Source: Ariolimax columbianus
Lineage: Eukaryota; Mollusca; Gastropoda; Stylommatophora; Arionidae
Assembly (NCBI GenBank): GCA_036924085.1
Contig: JAVGWX010000008.1
Coordinates: forward strand, 50,513,019-50,577,018
Direction of reading: 5' to 3'
DNA length: 64,000 nucleotides
Shown here: positions 1-13,100 of the stretch, piece after piece
Numbering within the stretch: the first letter of the stretch is position 1
Layout: each line of letters begins with the position of its first letter
Notes under the pieces: model-generated
What the model was told of the DNA's origin: nothing
Databases searched by the model: none
Seen by the model: the letters and a program-made list of their open reading frames with translations, nothing else
Program-made: the position numbers and the translations under genes

Positions 1-235
1 AAAATCAGTTTCCAGTTTCACCTGCAGAACTTTGCAAGTTCTTTGCTATCATCACATCTATAGGGATTCATTTAAAAAAACAGCTATCAGTGATTACTGG
101 TCCAGTGAAGGCTTCATGCAGTCTCCATGGTACAGGCAAATATTTACTCGAGATAGGTTTCAAACGTTTCCATATCAGCTGAAGCATCCAGAAATGGAGT
201 GGCATCTAGAACTGAGGAAAATATTTGTGTGTGTA
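1..235 (+). pseudogene. piggyBac transposase fragment, middle part
   Basis: Translation gives the piggyBac (PGBD) signature in two frames: FPVSPAELCKFFAIITSIGI in frame 3, then YWSSEGFMQSPWYRQIFTRD in frame 2. In the family this is the block before the first catalytic Asp (typical form: YWS...PWF...M.RDRF). The frame changes near position 78 in a run of A, so it is a dead copy. It continues off the left edge; a C-terminal piece of the same element lies at 561-707. Family call from motif recognition, fairly sure. Confidence 0.7.
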
Positions 236-300
236 ATATTTAGGAACAAAAACAATCAAACAGACAGTGTATTCTGGTTTTGAGTAGCACCACAGTAGAG

Positions 301-551
301 AGCCGCGTAGCGCAGTGGCTTTGCACCTGAGTGGTCCTGGGTTCATTCCCCAGATGAGGCGGAAATGTTTTTTCAGACCCCAACGGCTCCCAGGTCGACC
401 CAGCCTTAAATGTGTACCGGCTCAGTCCGGGAAGTAAAAGCGGTGAGGGAGAGGAGATGGCTACTGCCCTCATATAGCCGAGCCTTTGAAATGTGAGATC
501 ATTAACACCTCACACCCCTACGACAGTAATGATATGGGTTACTTTACTTTT
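301..551 (+). repeat. tRNA-derived SINE (V-like) inserted in piggyBac remnant
   Basis: The 5' part is a pseudo-tRNA head with a B-box-like GGTTCATTCCCC at about 339-351. The body carries 'cccagccttaaatgtgtacc' and ends in a 'ttactttactttt' tail, as in many tRNA-SINEs. It is flanked by a 9-bp TSD, acagtagag, at 292-300 and 552-560. It splits the piggyBac remnant. Confidence 0.75.
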
Positions 552-560
552 ACAGTAGAG

Positions 561-707
561 ACCAAAGAAATCGCAAATTGTTTTGGTAAAATAAAAATAA
601 AACCACTAATGATCGATGTATACAATCAAAGCGTGGATGGGTGGGACAGAGTGAACCAATTAATCATTACATATGACACATCTAGCAGACGGACAAGAAA
701 GTCATAG
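561..707 (+). pseudogene. piggyBac transposase fragment, C-terminal catalytic part
   Basis: Reads IDVYNQSVDGWDRVNQLI then YDTSSRRTRKS and stops. This matches the piggyBac block that normally reads DYN..MGGVDR.DQL...Y...RKTRKW and carries the third catalytic Asp. It follows the SINE directly. The several hundred residues expected between it and the 1-235 fragment are missing, so the element is internally deleted as well as interrupted. Confidence 0.65.
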
Positions 708-764
708 CTCAACTAAATACTGTAAAATAGTTCAGCCATATTTTGTTAATAGTAAACGGCAAGT

Positions 765-1065
765 GGTGTAGGGGAGAAAGACTAATGTCTGATCAGGCAA
801 ACTATACTGGCCAAGCCCCTCTCCTTGACTTCCCAGCAGTCCTCCCTGGAAGCGGGCTATTTTCATGGCAGCCTGGCTAACAAGGTGAGGGATCGATGTG
901 GTCCCCGTAGTAGTGAGCTACACGCAGTCGAAGCCAAGCATAGTACAACCGCCTGGAAGACCACAGTCCACCTTAATCAGCATGCTTGGGATATGAGGAA
1001 AGCTACTGCAACCCACCACTTAACGTCCTTTTCAGGGCGCACAGAAGAGTAAACTTACTCATTGT
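765..1065 (+). repeat. dispersed repeat G, copy 1
   Basis: Core from 'gggctattttcatggcagcc' to 'tcattgtgggcattc' recurs at 29175-29396 and, internally deleted, at 53060-53155, all plus strand. The leader 'gactaatgtctgatcaggc' (about 782) also occurs, reverse-complemented, near 20090 and 58195. No coding capacity. Either a SINE or the 3' end of a LINE; undecided. Confidence 0.55.
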
Positions 1066-1134
1066 GGGCATTCGCAAACAGCTACAGCAAATTATGTTTA
1101 TTCACTTACATATTTTCTTTTTTGTATTGTGTAG

Positions 1135-4100
1135 TTTCTGGAAGGAATCAAGGGATATACATGAAATTGATGTACCATTTCACCAAACTTCTAAGGGGAA
1201 AGCCTACTTTGAATCTGTATTGGAAGTATGCAAGACAAATTTCCCTCAGTACATCAGAGAGGTAAGACTCATTAGTTCTGTTTATATTGGATTGAACTAT
1301 TTACTTTAACGTTCTCTATGTCGTTTACTCTTTAATAACCATACCTATGTCATTTATGGCATTTGCCGTCTGTCTCAGGCTTCTCTTGTTGACATCAAGT
1401 TTATCCTTCAAATTGGTTGGAAAAGGACATGCTGTCACTCCACATCTTTCACGGAGCCAGTAGGCTTGGAGAATGTGTTATACTGTTTCCTTGTCATTTC
1501 CACACAAGCACATTTGTGTGTTCAATTTGTTATTTGCTGAAAAGATGATATTTGAGTCTGAATTGATCTAATGCATGCTCATATCATCATATAGCTTCTT
1601 CTTGGTGAGTAGTTACATGCTTCTGTTGTATCTGACTGAATCCGTGTACTGTTTGTGCCATTTGTCTGAATGTTATTTTCATTGTTTGAAAAAAAATACA
1701 TGTTAGAATTTTTCTCACTCTATCATTGAATGATCAATCAGCCTCGTGATCTCCATGTATCTTGCAATGGACAGGAGTCCACTGTGTTGTCACTATGTTT
1801 GGCTTGGCTGCGTTCGTTCTCAATCTCCCGCTAGCAAACCCTGAAAGGGCTTAAGTAGTAGAATGTAGTCAAGAGAATGGAATGCGTTGTGTCATAGTTT
1901 ACAGCTTGACTGCGATATTTGCACCTTTCGGTCCAACATATCCGACTTCAGCAAGCTTTTTTTAGTACCGGATTAACATTACCTCTTCGATCCCTTCTCC
2001 TTAGTCAGTCTGCCTGCTGCAGCCTGTTATCCAGGATCACTGCTTGGAGGTGTAGAAGGGTCTTGGCAGCTCTGTTTCGCTGGCCCTGACGCTAGCAGTC
2101 AGCTATGGGTTGCTGACCACTGCAGCTCATGCGCTGCTCAGTATCTTGATCCCGTCACTCTGTTTAATGTAGTATAACTGCTTTCTGCTAGTATTGCGGA
2201 CAGGCTCTCTAATTCATTGTTATTATGGTTCTATGGGCATCACTACCTGATATTTTTACTGGGGCCTGAAAGGGAAGCAAAGAATAGTGAAACTGTAATC
2301 TACCTATAAAAGGCAACTAAATGGGGTTGAACATGAGGCTGGCTGTCCCATCATGTAGAATTTTTAACCACAGAAACTTCAACAGATAAGGACAGACCAA
2401 CATTTGATGACTTTGCGTGTAATTGTTGGAGACTCATGCTCTACAAGGAACTGAAAAGGTTTTGATTGATTGACAGAACATTATGGCTGATTCGGAGTCT
2501 GCCAGGAATATAATTTTGTTTTTTCTACTTCAATTGTTTCCTATGTGGTAATCAGAATTATTCATGCTTTTCATTCCAACTTGAGAAAGAGCTTTACCCC
2601 CTCGGATCTTGGCGCCCCTTATTTAGGCCTAAACAGTAAACTCACTGCATGTAATAAAAACTGTCCCTGGATGGTCATTATATGGCTGGTACTCTCATCA
2701 TGTAAAATAAAATACCACAGAAACTACAGTGGCTATTGTTGAGGTATGTACATCGTCACAAAAATCAGTGACCTATCACTGACTTAGACCAACCGTCCAC
2801 TTGTATTGGAGGCATGAATTATTTGGCCTGCAGGCTACATGCACACTGCCAAATAGAATCCTGTAGCCCTGTAGTTAAATGACATACAAATCTCAGGTAA
2901 GATGTAATAATTGTTTAAGAAGAAGGTTCCTATACTTAAGTGCTACTAAATTGACATCATGAATCAGAGCTGGGACACCATACGAAGGAAAGGCTGCAGA
3001 TCAGGGGAAGTGGTAGGAGTTTACTGCTGCCCTTAAAGACCTCATCAAGTGTGATTGTTACTGACTGTTTTGTCAGTCCCTGATATAAGAATCTAAGATA
3101 GTTAAGTGGGACTGAATGTAAACTGCTCAAAGACAGACACATGTTTGTGCTCTAGTGTGTCCTTAGATCATCTAACCTATTTTCATGTGGGCCATCACCA
3201 TTCAACTTGTCTTTCTGTATCCTTTGTGATGGTTTGAGACCCTTGGTCTATATAGCCTAGCTAATGAGATATCCCTACATTTATGTTTTCTTAGATTCAA
3301 GGCATAGCTCATGGAGCTGGGATGTCTTTTGAGGACATTTTTATGCTGAACATCTCAAAGGAAGTTCAAAATATTTTATCCCAAGATTTACTCAAGCAGA
3401 GGAAAGCCAAGGAGACTGCTGGCTGTACAGATGTGTTTATTAATACTCCCACATGTAAAATAATTGGACACAATGAAGTAAGCCATGAAATGTTTTTCTC
3501 TCACTGTCTTATGTGTAACAAAGCGCTGCTAGATATTAAGCCAAAATAGTTTGCCCTAAATTAACATGTTACCATTTCTTATCATTTCAAGAGTAATGTC
3601 CTTGAACTTCAATAAAGTCTATGAGCTCATGAAATTTATCATATTTTTTACGATGAAAATGTAAAAAGGTGTTTTGAAAAAGATACAGACTTTTATAAAT
3701 GGGTACTTTTGCGGAATATGAAAACTGAAATAGTATTACTCAGATATGACTTAATTGTACAAAGAGCCTGCATTTATCTAGTCACCATATTTTACATCCC
3801 AAAATTAGGAAAATTTTGCTGTTTTCATTTGCAAATCACAAAATTGGTTACTATTTATTGTTGAATGTAATAAAATGTTGAGAGCAACACCTATGTAAGT
3901 ATGAATGAAGTCAGGGACATTCAATCTTTTTTCTACAGGATTGTGACCCGAAGATCAAACCATATGGGTACATTGTGAACGCCCGTATACTAGATGATAG
4001 TGGGGATGAAGTTGAGAACTTTACCGCATACTGCTACCCAGGAGTCCTAGCTGGAACCACTCTTGCCTTTAATAAGTAATTATGGTCTTTGTTTTGCTCT

Positions 4101-7100
4101 GATTGATAATATTTAACATGATTTCAACAGCATGACAGAAACTAATCTGACACCACTTGAGACTATACACCATTTCTCAAAGCTAACATTTCCTAAAAGA
4201 AACATTTAATCTGTATTTAAGAAATTTTCATACTTCTTAGCTTGTAATATTTGGCCATTGTTATGTTTTTTATTCATTTATGTTGGTGTAAAATAATGCT
4301 TTTTATACATTGGACAAATAAATATGCTCTACATATCTTTGATTTATTAATTGAACTGTTTTGGTCCAGCATTAAGGTTTTCATCTCAAAAGGTTTTCTC
4401 TTATGTTTCCACTTGTAGAGTGGATAGTGTTACCCTGCGATAGCAAGTGCTCTGTTGTCAGCAGAGTCTTGCAAAAATTGAAAATATTAACACTCATTAA
4501 TTTGATTCACATATCATTCTCACCCTCATTGTGTTTGCACAATTCACAGCCTAAAAAATTAAGAATAAAAATTGCTTCATAATATATTCAGTGTACAAAT
4601 TTCATTTATGAAACCGAGAAATCAAATTCACTTTATTTAATATTAAATGGCATTTTAGATTTTAATGAAAATATTATTTAAAAATTGAAAATGTTTTATC
4701 AGACAGCTGAAAAAAAAAATGCCTGTGAGTTCTAAATGATTTATAAATTGTCCAATGCAGTCTTCCACTCCACCAGCTGAGCTATTGAGGGCCATACAAA
4801 TGTTTCTGGATTTGCTGCATTTATGCTTAGGTGTAAAGTTCGTACTGTGACTAGTTGCATCTGACTTCGGCATGCATTTTATATAAGGGTCTGCTTCCTC
4901 CTGCAATTTCTAAGGGTTTGCGTTTCCGGGGTAACGTCCAGTGCTGTGATGGAGATCGAACCCATCACCTTCTGGTTGTGAGCCGTGTCACTTTACTACT
5001 AGCCCAACCGTCCAATGTGAGTCAGTACTGCTACACTAAGCTCATTAACATGGAACACTTATTTAATAATGCTTCACAATTCAGGGTTTACTTGTTGCTA
5101 TTTCAGTAAATTCTCATTTTTATTTGTTTTCAGGCATGGGATGGTGTTTACTGTGGATGGCTTGTATGCAGATTTTATTATCCATGGGGCTCCGCCAAGG
5201 TTAGTTGGTAGTCTTCACTTATAATGTGTCTCATGCATATGCTCATCAGATAATACACATCAACTTGTACCAGATGAAAACTGAAAACCTATATACTAGA
5301 TCAATATGATGTTCGTCCATCACGTGTGATGAAAACCACTCTCTTTATTCAGATGTGTGAACAGTCTTTTCTCTTGCTGTGTCCGCTGATTTGGGTGATT
5401 TGGATTAAAGTGAGGAAGAAATTGTGCCTTTCTCTCTAGTCCTGAGCTACCCTTGGCCAGGGGCAAGATTTTATCGAGATGACTGGAGAAAGCACAGGAT
5501 GCAGATTTTTCCTCAGGATTTACTCCCGAAGCCTTTCCTGTAAACAGGTATCCCGTAAGGCAGCAGAAGGGGGATGACATGTAACGTGTGTCGTGCCTTT
5601 CCCATAACTGCAAGAGATCGTAGGGACATCACTCAGGGTGTGAATGGGCATCTCTCTCGGGCTGTGTTCAGTCCATTATAGTCGAATCCATTATAAAACT
5701 CAGCATAACCTTGTAGGCATTAAAAATTCACACACTTTCCATTACAGGTGTAATCATTTTTCATGATGTCACGTCGTTTAACTATTTTGAGAGACTAACA
5801 TGTTTATTTGACTGTCTATTGATATGATTTGTTTGTGAGTAGAGAAATAAAGAATTTGTTGTTATTATTGTTTTTGTTGTGTGTGTGTTAGTTTCTGAGA
5901 TAAAAATAAATTATGGTGATAGTGTTGAAAAAACGGCACACTAAAACCCATCCCGCTTCCAGTGCACGTCAGTTGAAACAAAAAAAAAAAAATTGCAGAC
6001 AACAGATTACCGATGTTTGCCGTCTGTCACTTCCACTATAAACGTAATTATTGTATTAAATTAAAAAAAATTTTTAAATGAAAAATCTAAATAGATCTAC
6101 CTCAGAAAAATCCATTGCAGGAACCTGAGTTCCCTGTTCTCAAAAATAGGTTAATCTTCAAATTCAAGCGAAAAACAGAAGAAATCATTTTCAAATGCCT
6201 AAAACTAATTCCACGATCGCCATTGCTGGTAACTAACTGTGCAATATGAAAGAAGGAACTCTCTACAATTAAAGAACAGTATTGTTCAGACTATTACTAC
6301 GTAGCCGTTCATTTTTAAGTTTGATTAGAACAGCCAATTGCTATGGAACGGCAACATAAGTCGGCCAGACTCTTTGTCCGCTGCTTGAAGTATGTGACGT
6401 CAGTCGGCCATACTCGTCGCGCGCATAGTAAAGGTTAATATGTATTGGAGCCGAAGATGCGACATAGTGATTGAGCTGACAGCAACTAGCCAGCAGCTCG
6501 TAGCTGGCTGCTTGCATCAGGGTTAGTGAACCAGAGCTGGCCAGGACCCTATTTTGCCTTCGGTGACCATAAAAACAGGCTGTACTCATGCAGTCTGGCT
6601 AAGAGAATAGAGATTGCAGTGGAAAGGGAAACACAGTACCCAAAAAAGCCAGCTGAAATTGGATGTGTTGAGCCAAAATGGACATATATTACAGCCCCAT
6701 TGTAAACTATGACACAAAATCATTTTCAGAATGAACATCAGAGAAGAAGAAGAAATATGCAGTTACTAGCTATAGCTTGTAAATAATGATGGAAATAAAT
6801 ACAAACTTTAACATATTTAACAAATATTTTTTAGCTCAATTTAAAAGCCCAACATTTGTGTAACTCTCCACCACAGCAACTCTTATCCAGATAACCTGAC
6901 TTCATGTATAGACATAATAAAAGACACGCTGAACGAGAGGAAGAAGAAGAGAGGGAGACTTCCCCTTCTCTCTCTTCTCACCTCACTCATTTGACTCTGT
7001 CCTACAGTCACACTCTTGCACAACTTTCACATGCGCCCTCAGGGTGAGACCCTTCCATTGCACTTTGGTTGGGCTGGCCTCTGAGAGCGCACAAACCTAG

Positions 7101-10100
7101 CATAGGTACATACAGACGCACACATACATCCAAGCACTGGTTTATGTGCCTTAACATCGCCCAGGTTTACGGTCTAGGGTGCAATAGGCGCGCCCCAGCC
7201 AGTAGAAACTAATGAGGCAAACACATAAAAAAAATTGTTAATTTAAAAAAAAGGAAGAAGAAGATAACATTTTTTGTGAAAGTGTATGGATTTTTAATAG
7301 TTAATATCTCCAGTCTAAAAATAACTCTGCAAGCGAAGATCAGCCTACTTAGCAATTCAAAGAACGATTTTCATTAGAACAGTCTTTGGTTTCATAAATC
7401 AAGGAGACATTTCATGAAGTCACAGAAACAATAAACCAATGAAATGGTACCATGTCGGACGTTCAAATGGCAAGAATTATAGTTTTTGATAGGTCAAGCT
7501 ATATAGTGGAACATGTGGCAATTGTGTTGTGAGCTTGGTTTACAAACTCTGCGTACAAAGTTCAAATCACATTGGGCTCAGTTTGACAGACCGGGCATGT
7601 TGTCAGTTTTTTCATGATGTTACCCATCCTCCCAGTCAACCCAGCTATAAATGAGTGCCTGACAAAGTCAGGGGACATTTTTTGAAAGCCGAAGGAGCTA
7701 CGGATTTCATGTTCTGTTGTCTGCACTTTTAGCAAATAAAGTGACTGAGGATGTATTGGGATGCCCAGGTACAGTGAAATCAGTTCTATGAGCCATTTTC
7801 CATTTATAAGTATATCTATAAATCATCATCATGTGCCCTGCCGATTGGCTTTGCCGATAATGGATCTCCACCTCCTCTTATCACGTGTGTTGTTTATCAG
7901 TTCCTCCGTTGATCATTTCCCATGCCATTCCTTCAAGCTGTCCAATATTTTCTCTTTCTGCCTCCCTTTGCCCTTCTTCCCTGTGATTCTGTCCATTGTC
8001 ACTGTGTGTTCCAACCCACCTTGTCTCATAATATGCCTGTAAAAAGGATGACTGCCATTTTGCTGTATGCTGTCTTTGTGTCTGTGCCTCTTCAAGTGCC
8101 ATGTTATCAGCTTTGTTTGCAGTTCGTGGAAGTCTCAACATTCTTCTATAAAACCACATTTGCATTGCCTCCAATGATCTCTGTGCTTGTCTAGTGATTG
8201 TCAATAAATCATACAAACTTCTTAAAATAGCAGCAATGTTTGAAACTAAAGTGACTAAAAAACTATTAGCTAACTATTTTTACTAGCTAAATGACATTAA
8301 CCATCCATTTTTGATGACCATTTTTTTGGAATGCTTTGATCTATTGTTTTAGGAATTGTAATGGTTGGATAAAAACATTTAAAAAAAAATAAATAGTATA
8401 CTTAGTTTGTAATAATTAAACTTTTGTGTGGAAAATCTATAAATATGATGTAGTTTCATCATATGATGTAGGAAATGTGTAAATACATAACAATTATACA
8501 TAACTTTTACAAGCTGATATCTGTGGCGCATTATAAAAGCATCCACATTCCTCTATCTTGCCTGGAAAATAAAATCAAGAAGGTCAAACAGATTGATAAT
8601 TGTTTTTCGTCTATTTCTTCTATAGGTAAAACTGTGCACTTATTTAATTTTTATGACTAAATTTGTATGTCGTTTTGTTAATTATTTATTCTCATTTCCA
8701 ACATTAACAATGAATCTATTCATCCATATGTTGAAGTAAATTAGTTTAGATGCATTTTTATGAAATATGACGAATCATACAAAAAGTAGAACTGTTTTTA
8801 TATAAGTACAGTAGTGCAAGTAAAAATGTAGAACATCAAATTGATTTCTAGAAGATTTCATTGTTTGTCAACAGAATATTCTTGAACAGAAGCATCATTA
8901 AAGCCAAAACATTTGAAGAGGCCATTGAATTGATTGAAAATAAAAACTTTGGAGTAGCCTATGGTTTTACAGCCAACATTGCAGATTTAAAATCACCCAC
9001 CGACATGTGGTCTGTTGAGGTAAGGATTTGTAAATCTATATTAGGTACAGTCAACTACAGTGCAGGGCATTATGATTTCTTGAGAGAGCATATAATTAGA
9101 ATATATTAATTTTGCTATGCACATTTAGAAAGCTTCCCTGGATGACAGGGAATACATACAGCATTTCTTTTATTCTAAGATGCACAATTGTTTTAGGTTT
9201 AAACATCTCTAAAATATGAATGTGTCTTAGAATCAATGGCTTCTTACAATCGGTGTCAAAAGAAATTTTCTTTAGTGTCGGGTGGGTGGGACTTCAGGTG
9301 ACATTGTCATTGCCTCATGCATGCACACATTTGGTATTGGAACTTCCGTGTTTGACTTGTTACAATATTGTAGCTTCATTTAACCTTTACCACACCACAC
9401 AAAAAAATTATGTTTTATTTCCAGTAGCCAATTTATTTTTCATCATGTCACGTCATGGTTGTAGACTAATAATAATAAAGTTCACTTAGGCGCCTGAGGC
9501 CTGTTGCGTCAGTCAGCCATATCCATGACCCACAACTGTGACGTGTTTCCAGGCCTCGTCCAGGGTGGAGGAGGAGGTTACTATTTGCTGGAGCCATACT
9601 GTTTGGGGACGTCCTCTTCTGTGCCTCCAGCTGGTCAGGGATAGACTTTTGGCGATGAGGAACGACTTGAGTAGTATCTTATGGGCAGGGGTTTTCTGGT
9701 CCAGCTATAAAACATGAATGAACAAAGAAACTCAGCACCGTTTAAGTGTTTCTCAGATTGGCTGGAGGCCTGTTTTAGGAGAGACCTCTACATTGCAGAT
9801 GTAGTCATGCCATCGGATGATATCATGCTACCGAGATAGATGAATTCATTGGTGCCCACAGCAGTATGACCTGGATTTTCAATACCCTGGGATGCTGTGT
9901 CGGAAATGAGGTTCTGAACTTTGGTCTTGGCCCAGGATATAGACAGGCCTAGGGAGGGCATTTCAGTGTCTACATTTCCAGAGAGTGCTGCAGCGCAGAT
10001 CTGTCTGTGCCGAACAGGACAATGTTGTCCCCGTAAACAAGATCAGTGAAGATTGACTGATCAATAGCTATACCCTCCTGATGCACGCAGAGGTGGTCAA

Positions 10101-13100
10101 GAAGCCAGTCGACTGCCCGGCAGAATACGTCGGGGGCAAGAACACATCCCTGTCTGACACCTGAAGTCGTGGGGAATCTGTCAGAGAGAGTGCCACCCAA
10201 TTTAATTCTGGCGCTGGTGTCCTTGTGTAGTGCCTTGATCAGGTTCAACAGGGGGGCCCGGATGCCTATTCCCTGGAGGGCTTTCCATAAAGCCGGCTGA
10301 TCCACAGAGTCGAAGGCGGACTTCAAGTCCACGTGTGCAGCGTACAACGGGCAATTGAAGGCCCTGTGCAGTTCGGCAAGGAGGCTCAGAGTAAGGATAG
10401 TGTCGGTTGTAGAACGACCCAGGGTGACGCCAGACTGTTCTGGGCAATGTTTTGTGCTAAAGAGATGCTTGAGTCTAACCAGTAGCACATGGGCAAAGAC
10501 CTTCCCCGGTACCAAGAGTAGTGTTATAAGCCTGTAATTACTGCAGTCTTTGCAACTCCTATTGCATTTATACAGGGAGACAACGATTCCATCACACCAG
10601 TCGTCCAGGGTGTGTCTCGTCCTCCGGGACGTGTCCCGTCCTTCATACTCGCAGGAATAAAGGATGTACTTTGAGAACCTCCAACCTGTGTTTGTTTTAT
10701 TTGTTGTTGTTGTTGTTAATATATAGACATATATTAATAAAGAGCTTATTGGTGTTATTGTTTTTATTGTGTGGTTGTTAGCTTCTGAGATACAAGAAAA
10801 TGAAGGTGATAGTGTTGAACAACAGCACAATATATAGACTCACCCGCTTTTGGTGTCACTTGGTTGGAAAAAAATAATTCACAAAAAATTCCCAAAGTGG
10901 CTTATCGATGTTTATCATAATGGCCAATATCTGTCACTTTCGACTATAAATGTAATTATTGTATCTACATAAACAAACTAAATAGATCTACCTCAGAAAA
11001 GTCAGTTGCAGAAACTTAACTTCCCCATTCTCAATAATGGGTGAATCTTCAAATCCAAGCGAAAAATAAGAAATCCTTTCCAAAAATCTAAAACAAATTT
11101 TAAAAATCGCCAATCAAAAGAGCATCCATTTCTATGGCATTTACCTGGTAGTTTATATACTATAAACTGCCGACCCTGAAGCTGATGACATAGCGTGTCA
11201 TTGGATATGGACATAAATCTGTTCCGACGCCATTGCGGGTCGTTGGTGTGGTAAAGGATAAGTTTAATTTATTTTTATCACTAACTACCGTTTAAAAATA
11301 TTGCAATATCAAGTTTGCTAATAATTCAATTACAGGCATGGAACAATAACAGCAGTTGGCCTTCACACAGAAGACTTGTGCCAAAGTATTTATCTGCCTT
11401 TGTAATGGTGGTTTCTATGGTACTTTGTTCTACAGGACTAGGTTGCTAACCTCATACACAACCCTCCTTAATCATTATTTACAGTTTGCATAAAAAGATC
11501 CACTATTGGTGTAACAATGCTTTCAGTTTCATATATTTTTGTGATCTAACTATTTCAGATTGGCCCCCAAGCTGAAGTATCAATGTACAATATACACACA
11601 GTTTCAGAAGTTGCAGACCCAACCAAGACCTGCCATTACATACACATCAATAATTTCAAACATCTCAAAACGTCAGAAATTCCAAACTTGATGAGCTCCA
11701 TAGCAAGAACTAAAAGAGCTGAAGAGGTCAATACAAATTTTCACAAATTTTCATTCAGTTTTTTGCTATGGTCTGTAACAAAATCTTCTACATTTGTCCC
11801 GAAAAGGTCGCTTTGTTACATTGTGTTACTGCTAGGCTGTGATATCTGTGCCTTTCAACCTGACGCATCCAATTATTTCAGCACATCCTTTTTTGGGTCT
11901 GTGTTTGTCTTCCCTCTTCAATTTCTAATCTCTTAGCCAGACTGCATGGTTGCAGTCTGTTTCCAGGGCTGCCATTTGGGGGCAGAATAGTATCTTGACA
12001 AATTATATGTTCCTGACATTGTTGCAAGCAGCAAGCTATGAGTCACTGACTGTTGTCAGCTCATTTGCTGCTGCATCTTCGGCCTTAGACAGATCCTTTG
12101 AAATAATAAAAGTACTTGTCAGACCACTACTCGAGAAAACATTAAGCTCACTAGATATTAGGGTCACAAACACACAGGTGCTGTCTCAAACCTTATCTTA
12201 TAGCCAATAAAGTGATTGGCGATAACTAACTTGACTATCTTCTACCGTCGGGTGTACATGTTTTCTTGTCTTTTTCTTGTGAATGGCTTATAGTTTCTGT
12301 AGGATGGGGTAGCTGACCTTCTTTAGTCGCTTCTGACATCATGCTTGCTTGGCAAGTTTTAGAGTACTTTACTTCTTTACTCCCTATTCTGGCCTTTTGG
12401 CCAGGTAACGCACTGTTGAATTTGTGATAAATTGTTTCAGCTCATCACATTTTTTGGACCTGGTTTGCCTTCACTCTTTGATCCCTATTCTCTTGGTCAG
12501 GCTGTATGAATGGCACTTTACAGTGCCGCCACTTGAAGAATGAATAGGATCTTGGACAGCTCTGGTTTGTGATGCAAGCAATTGGATCACTAAGTCTTCA
12601 GCCCTTCACGTTAGTTTGAGGCTGAGACCCCTGCACAAGGAAGACAGCATGAAAAACATCAGCTCAAGGCATTCAGAGCCTAAAAATGGTCACCAGTTAC
12701 GATCAAAACCAATCTCTGAAACACATGTTTGTGTTTCGTTATCTAGTTTGCAGAATTTAATTTTTATAAATGAATCTACATGATGGTTGTGTCCCCGTGT
12801 GTCATTGATGTTTGACTGTACAATTATTTCTGGTAGGTCAACATTAGTGTGTTTCATGGTCTTTGAAAGTCTACACATTTATTGTGACGAAAGTTGGACT
12901 TCAAGACCCCAAAAATTATTAATTATTTGATCAATTCATTGATCATGCATCTGAATTACTCATGGATATTCAACACACGTTCGATTCAAACTTTGGCTGG
13001 GATAATCATCATCATCATCATCTGGTTGGTCAGTCTGGAGACTGGTTGTAAGGTTGTCTGAGTATGTCTCTCCATTGGACCCTATCTTCTGGTTTTTCAG

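Noticed and set aside
301..372. Functional tRNA genes at SINE heads (301, 17130, 28683, 32402, 33050, 36030, 38700, 42380)
   Set aside because: Stems do not pair, and each except 38645-38735 is followed by a SINE body; B boxes alone do not make a tRNA gene.
11336..11395. Extra tan exon ('caggcatggaacaataacag')
   Set aside because: Exons 5 and 6 join directly in phase and the family has no extra segment here; this sequence neighbours a dispersed repeat also seen at 27765.
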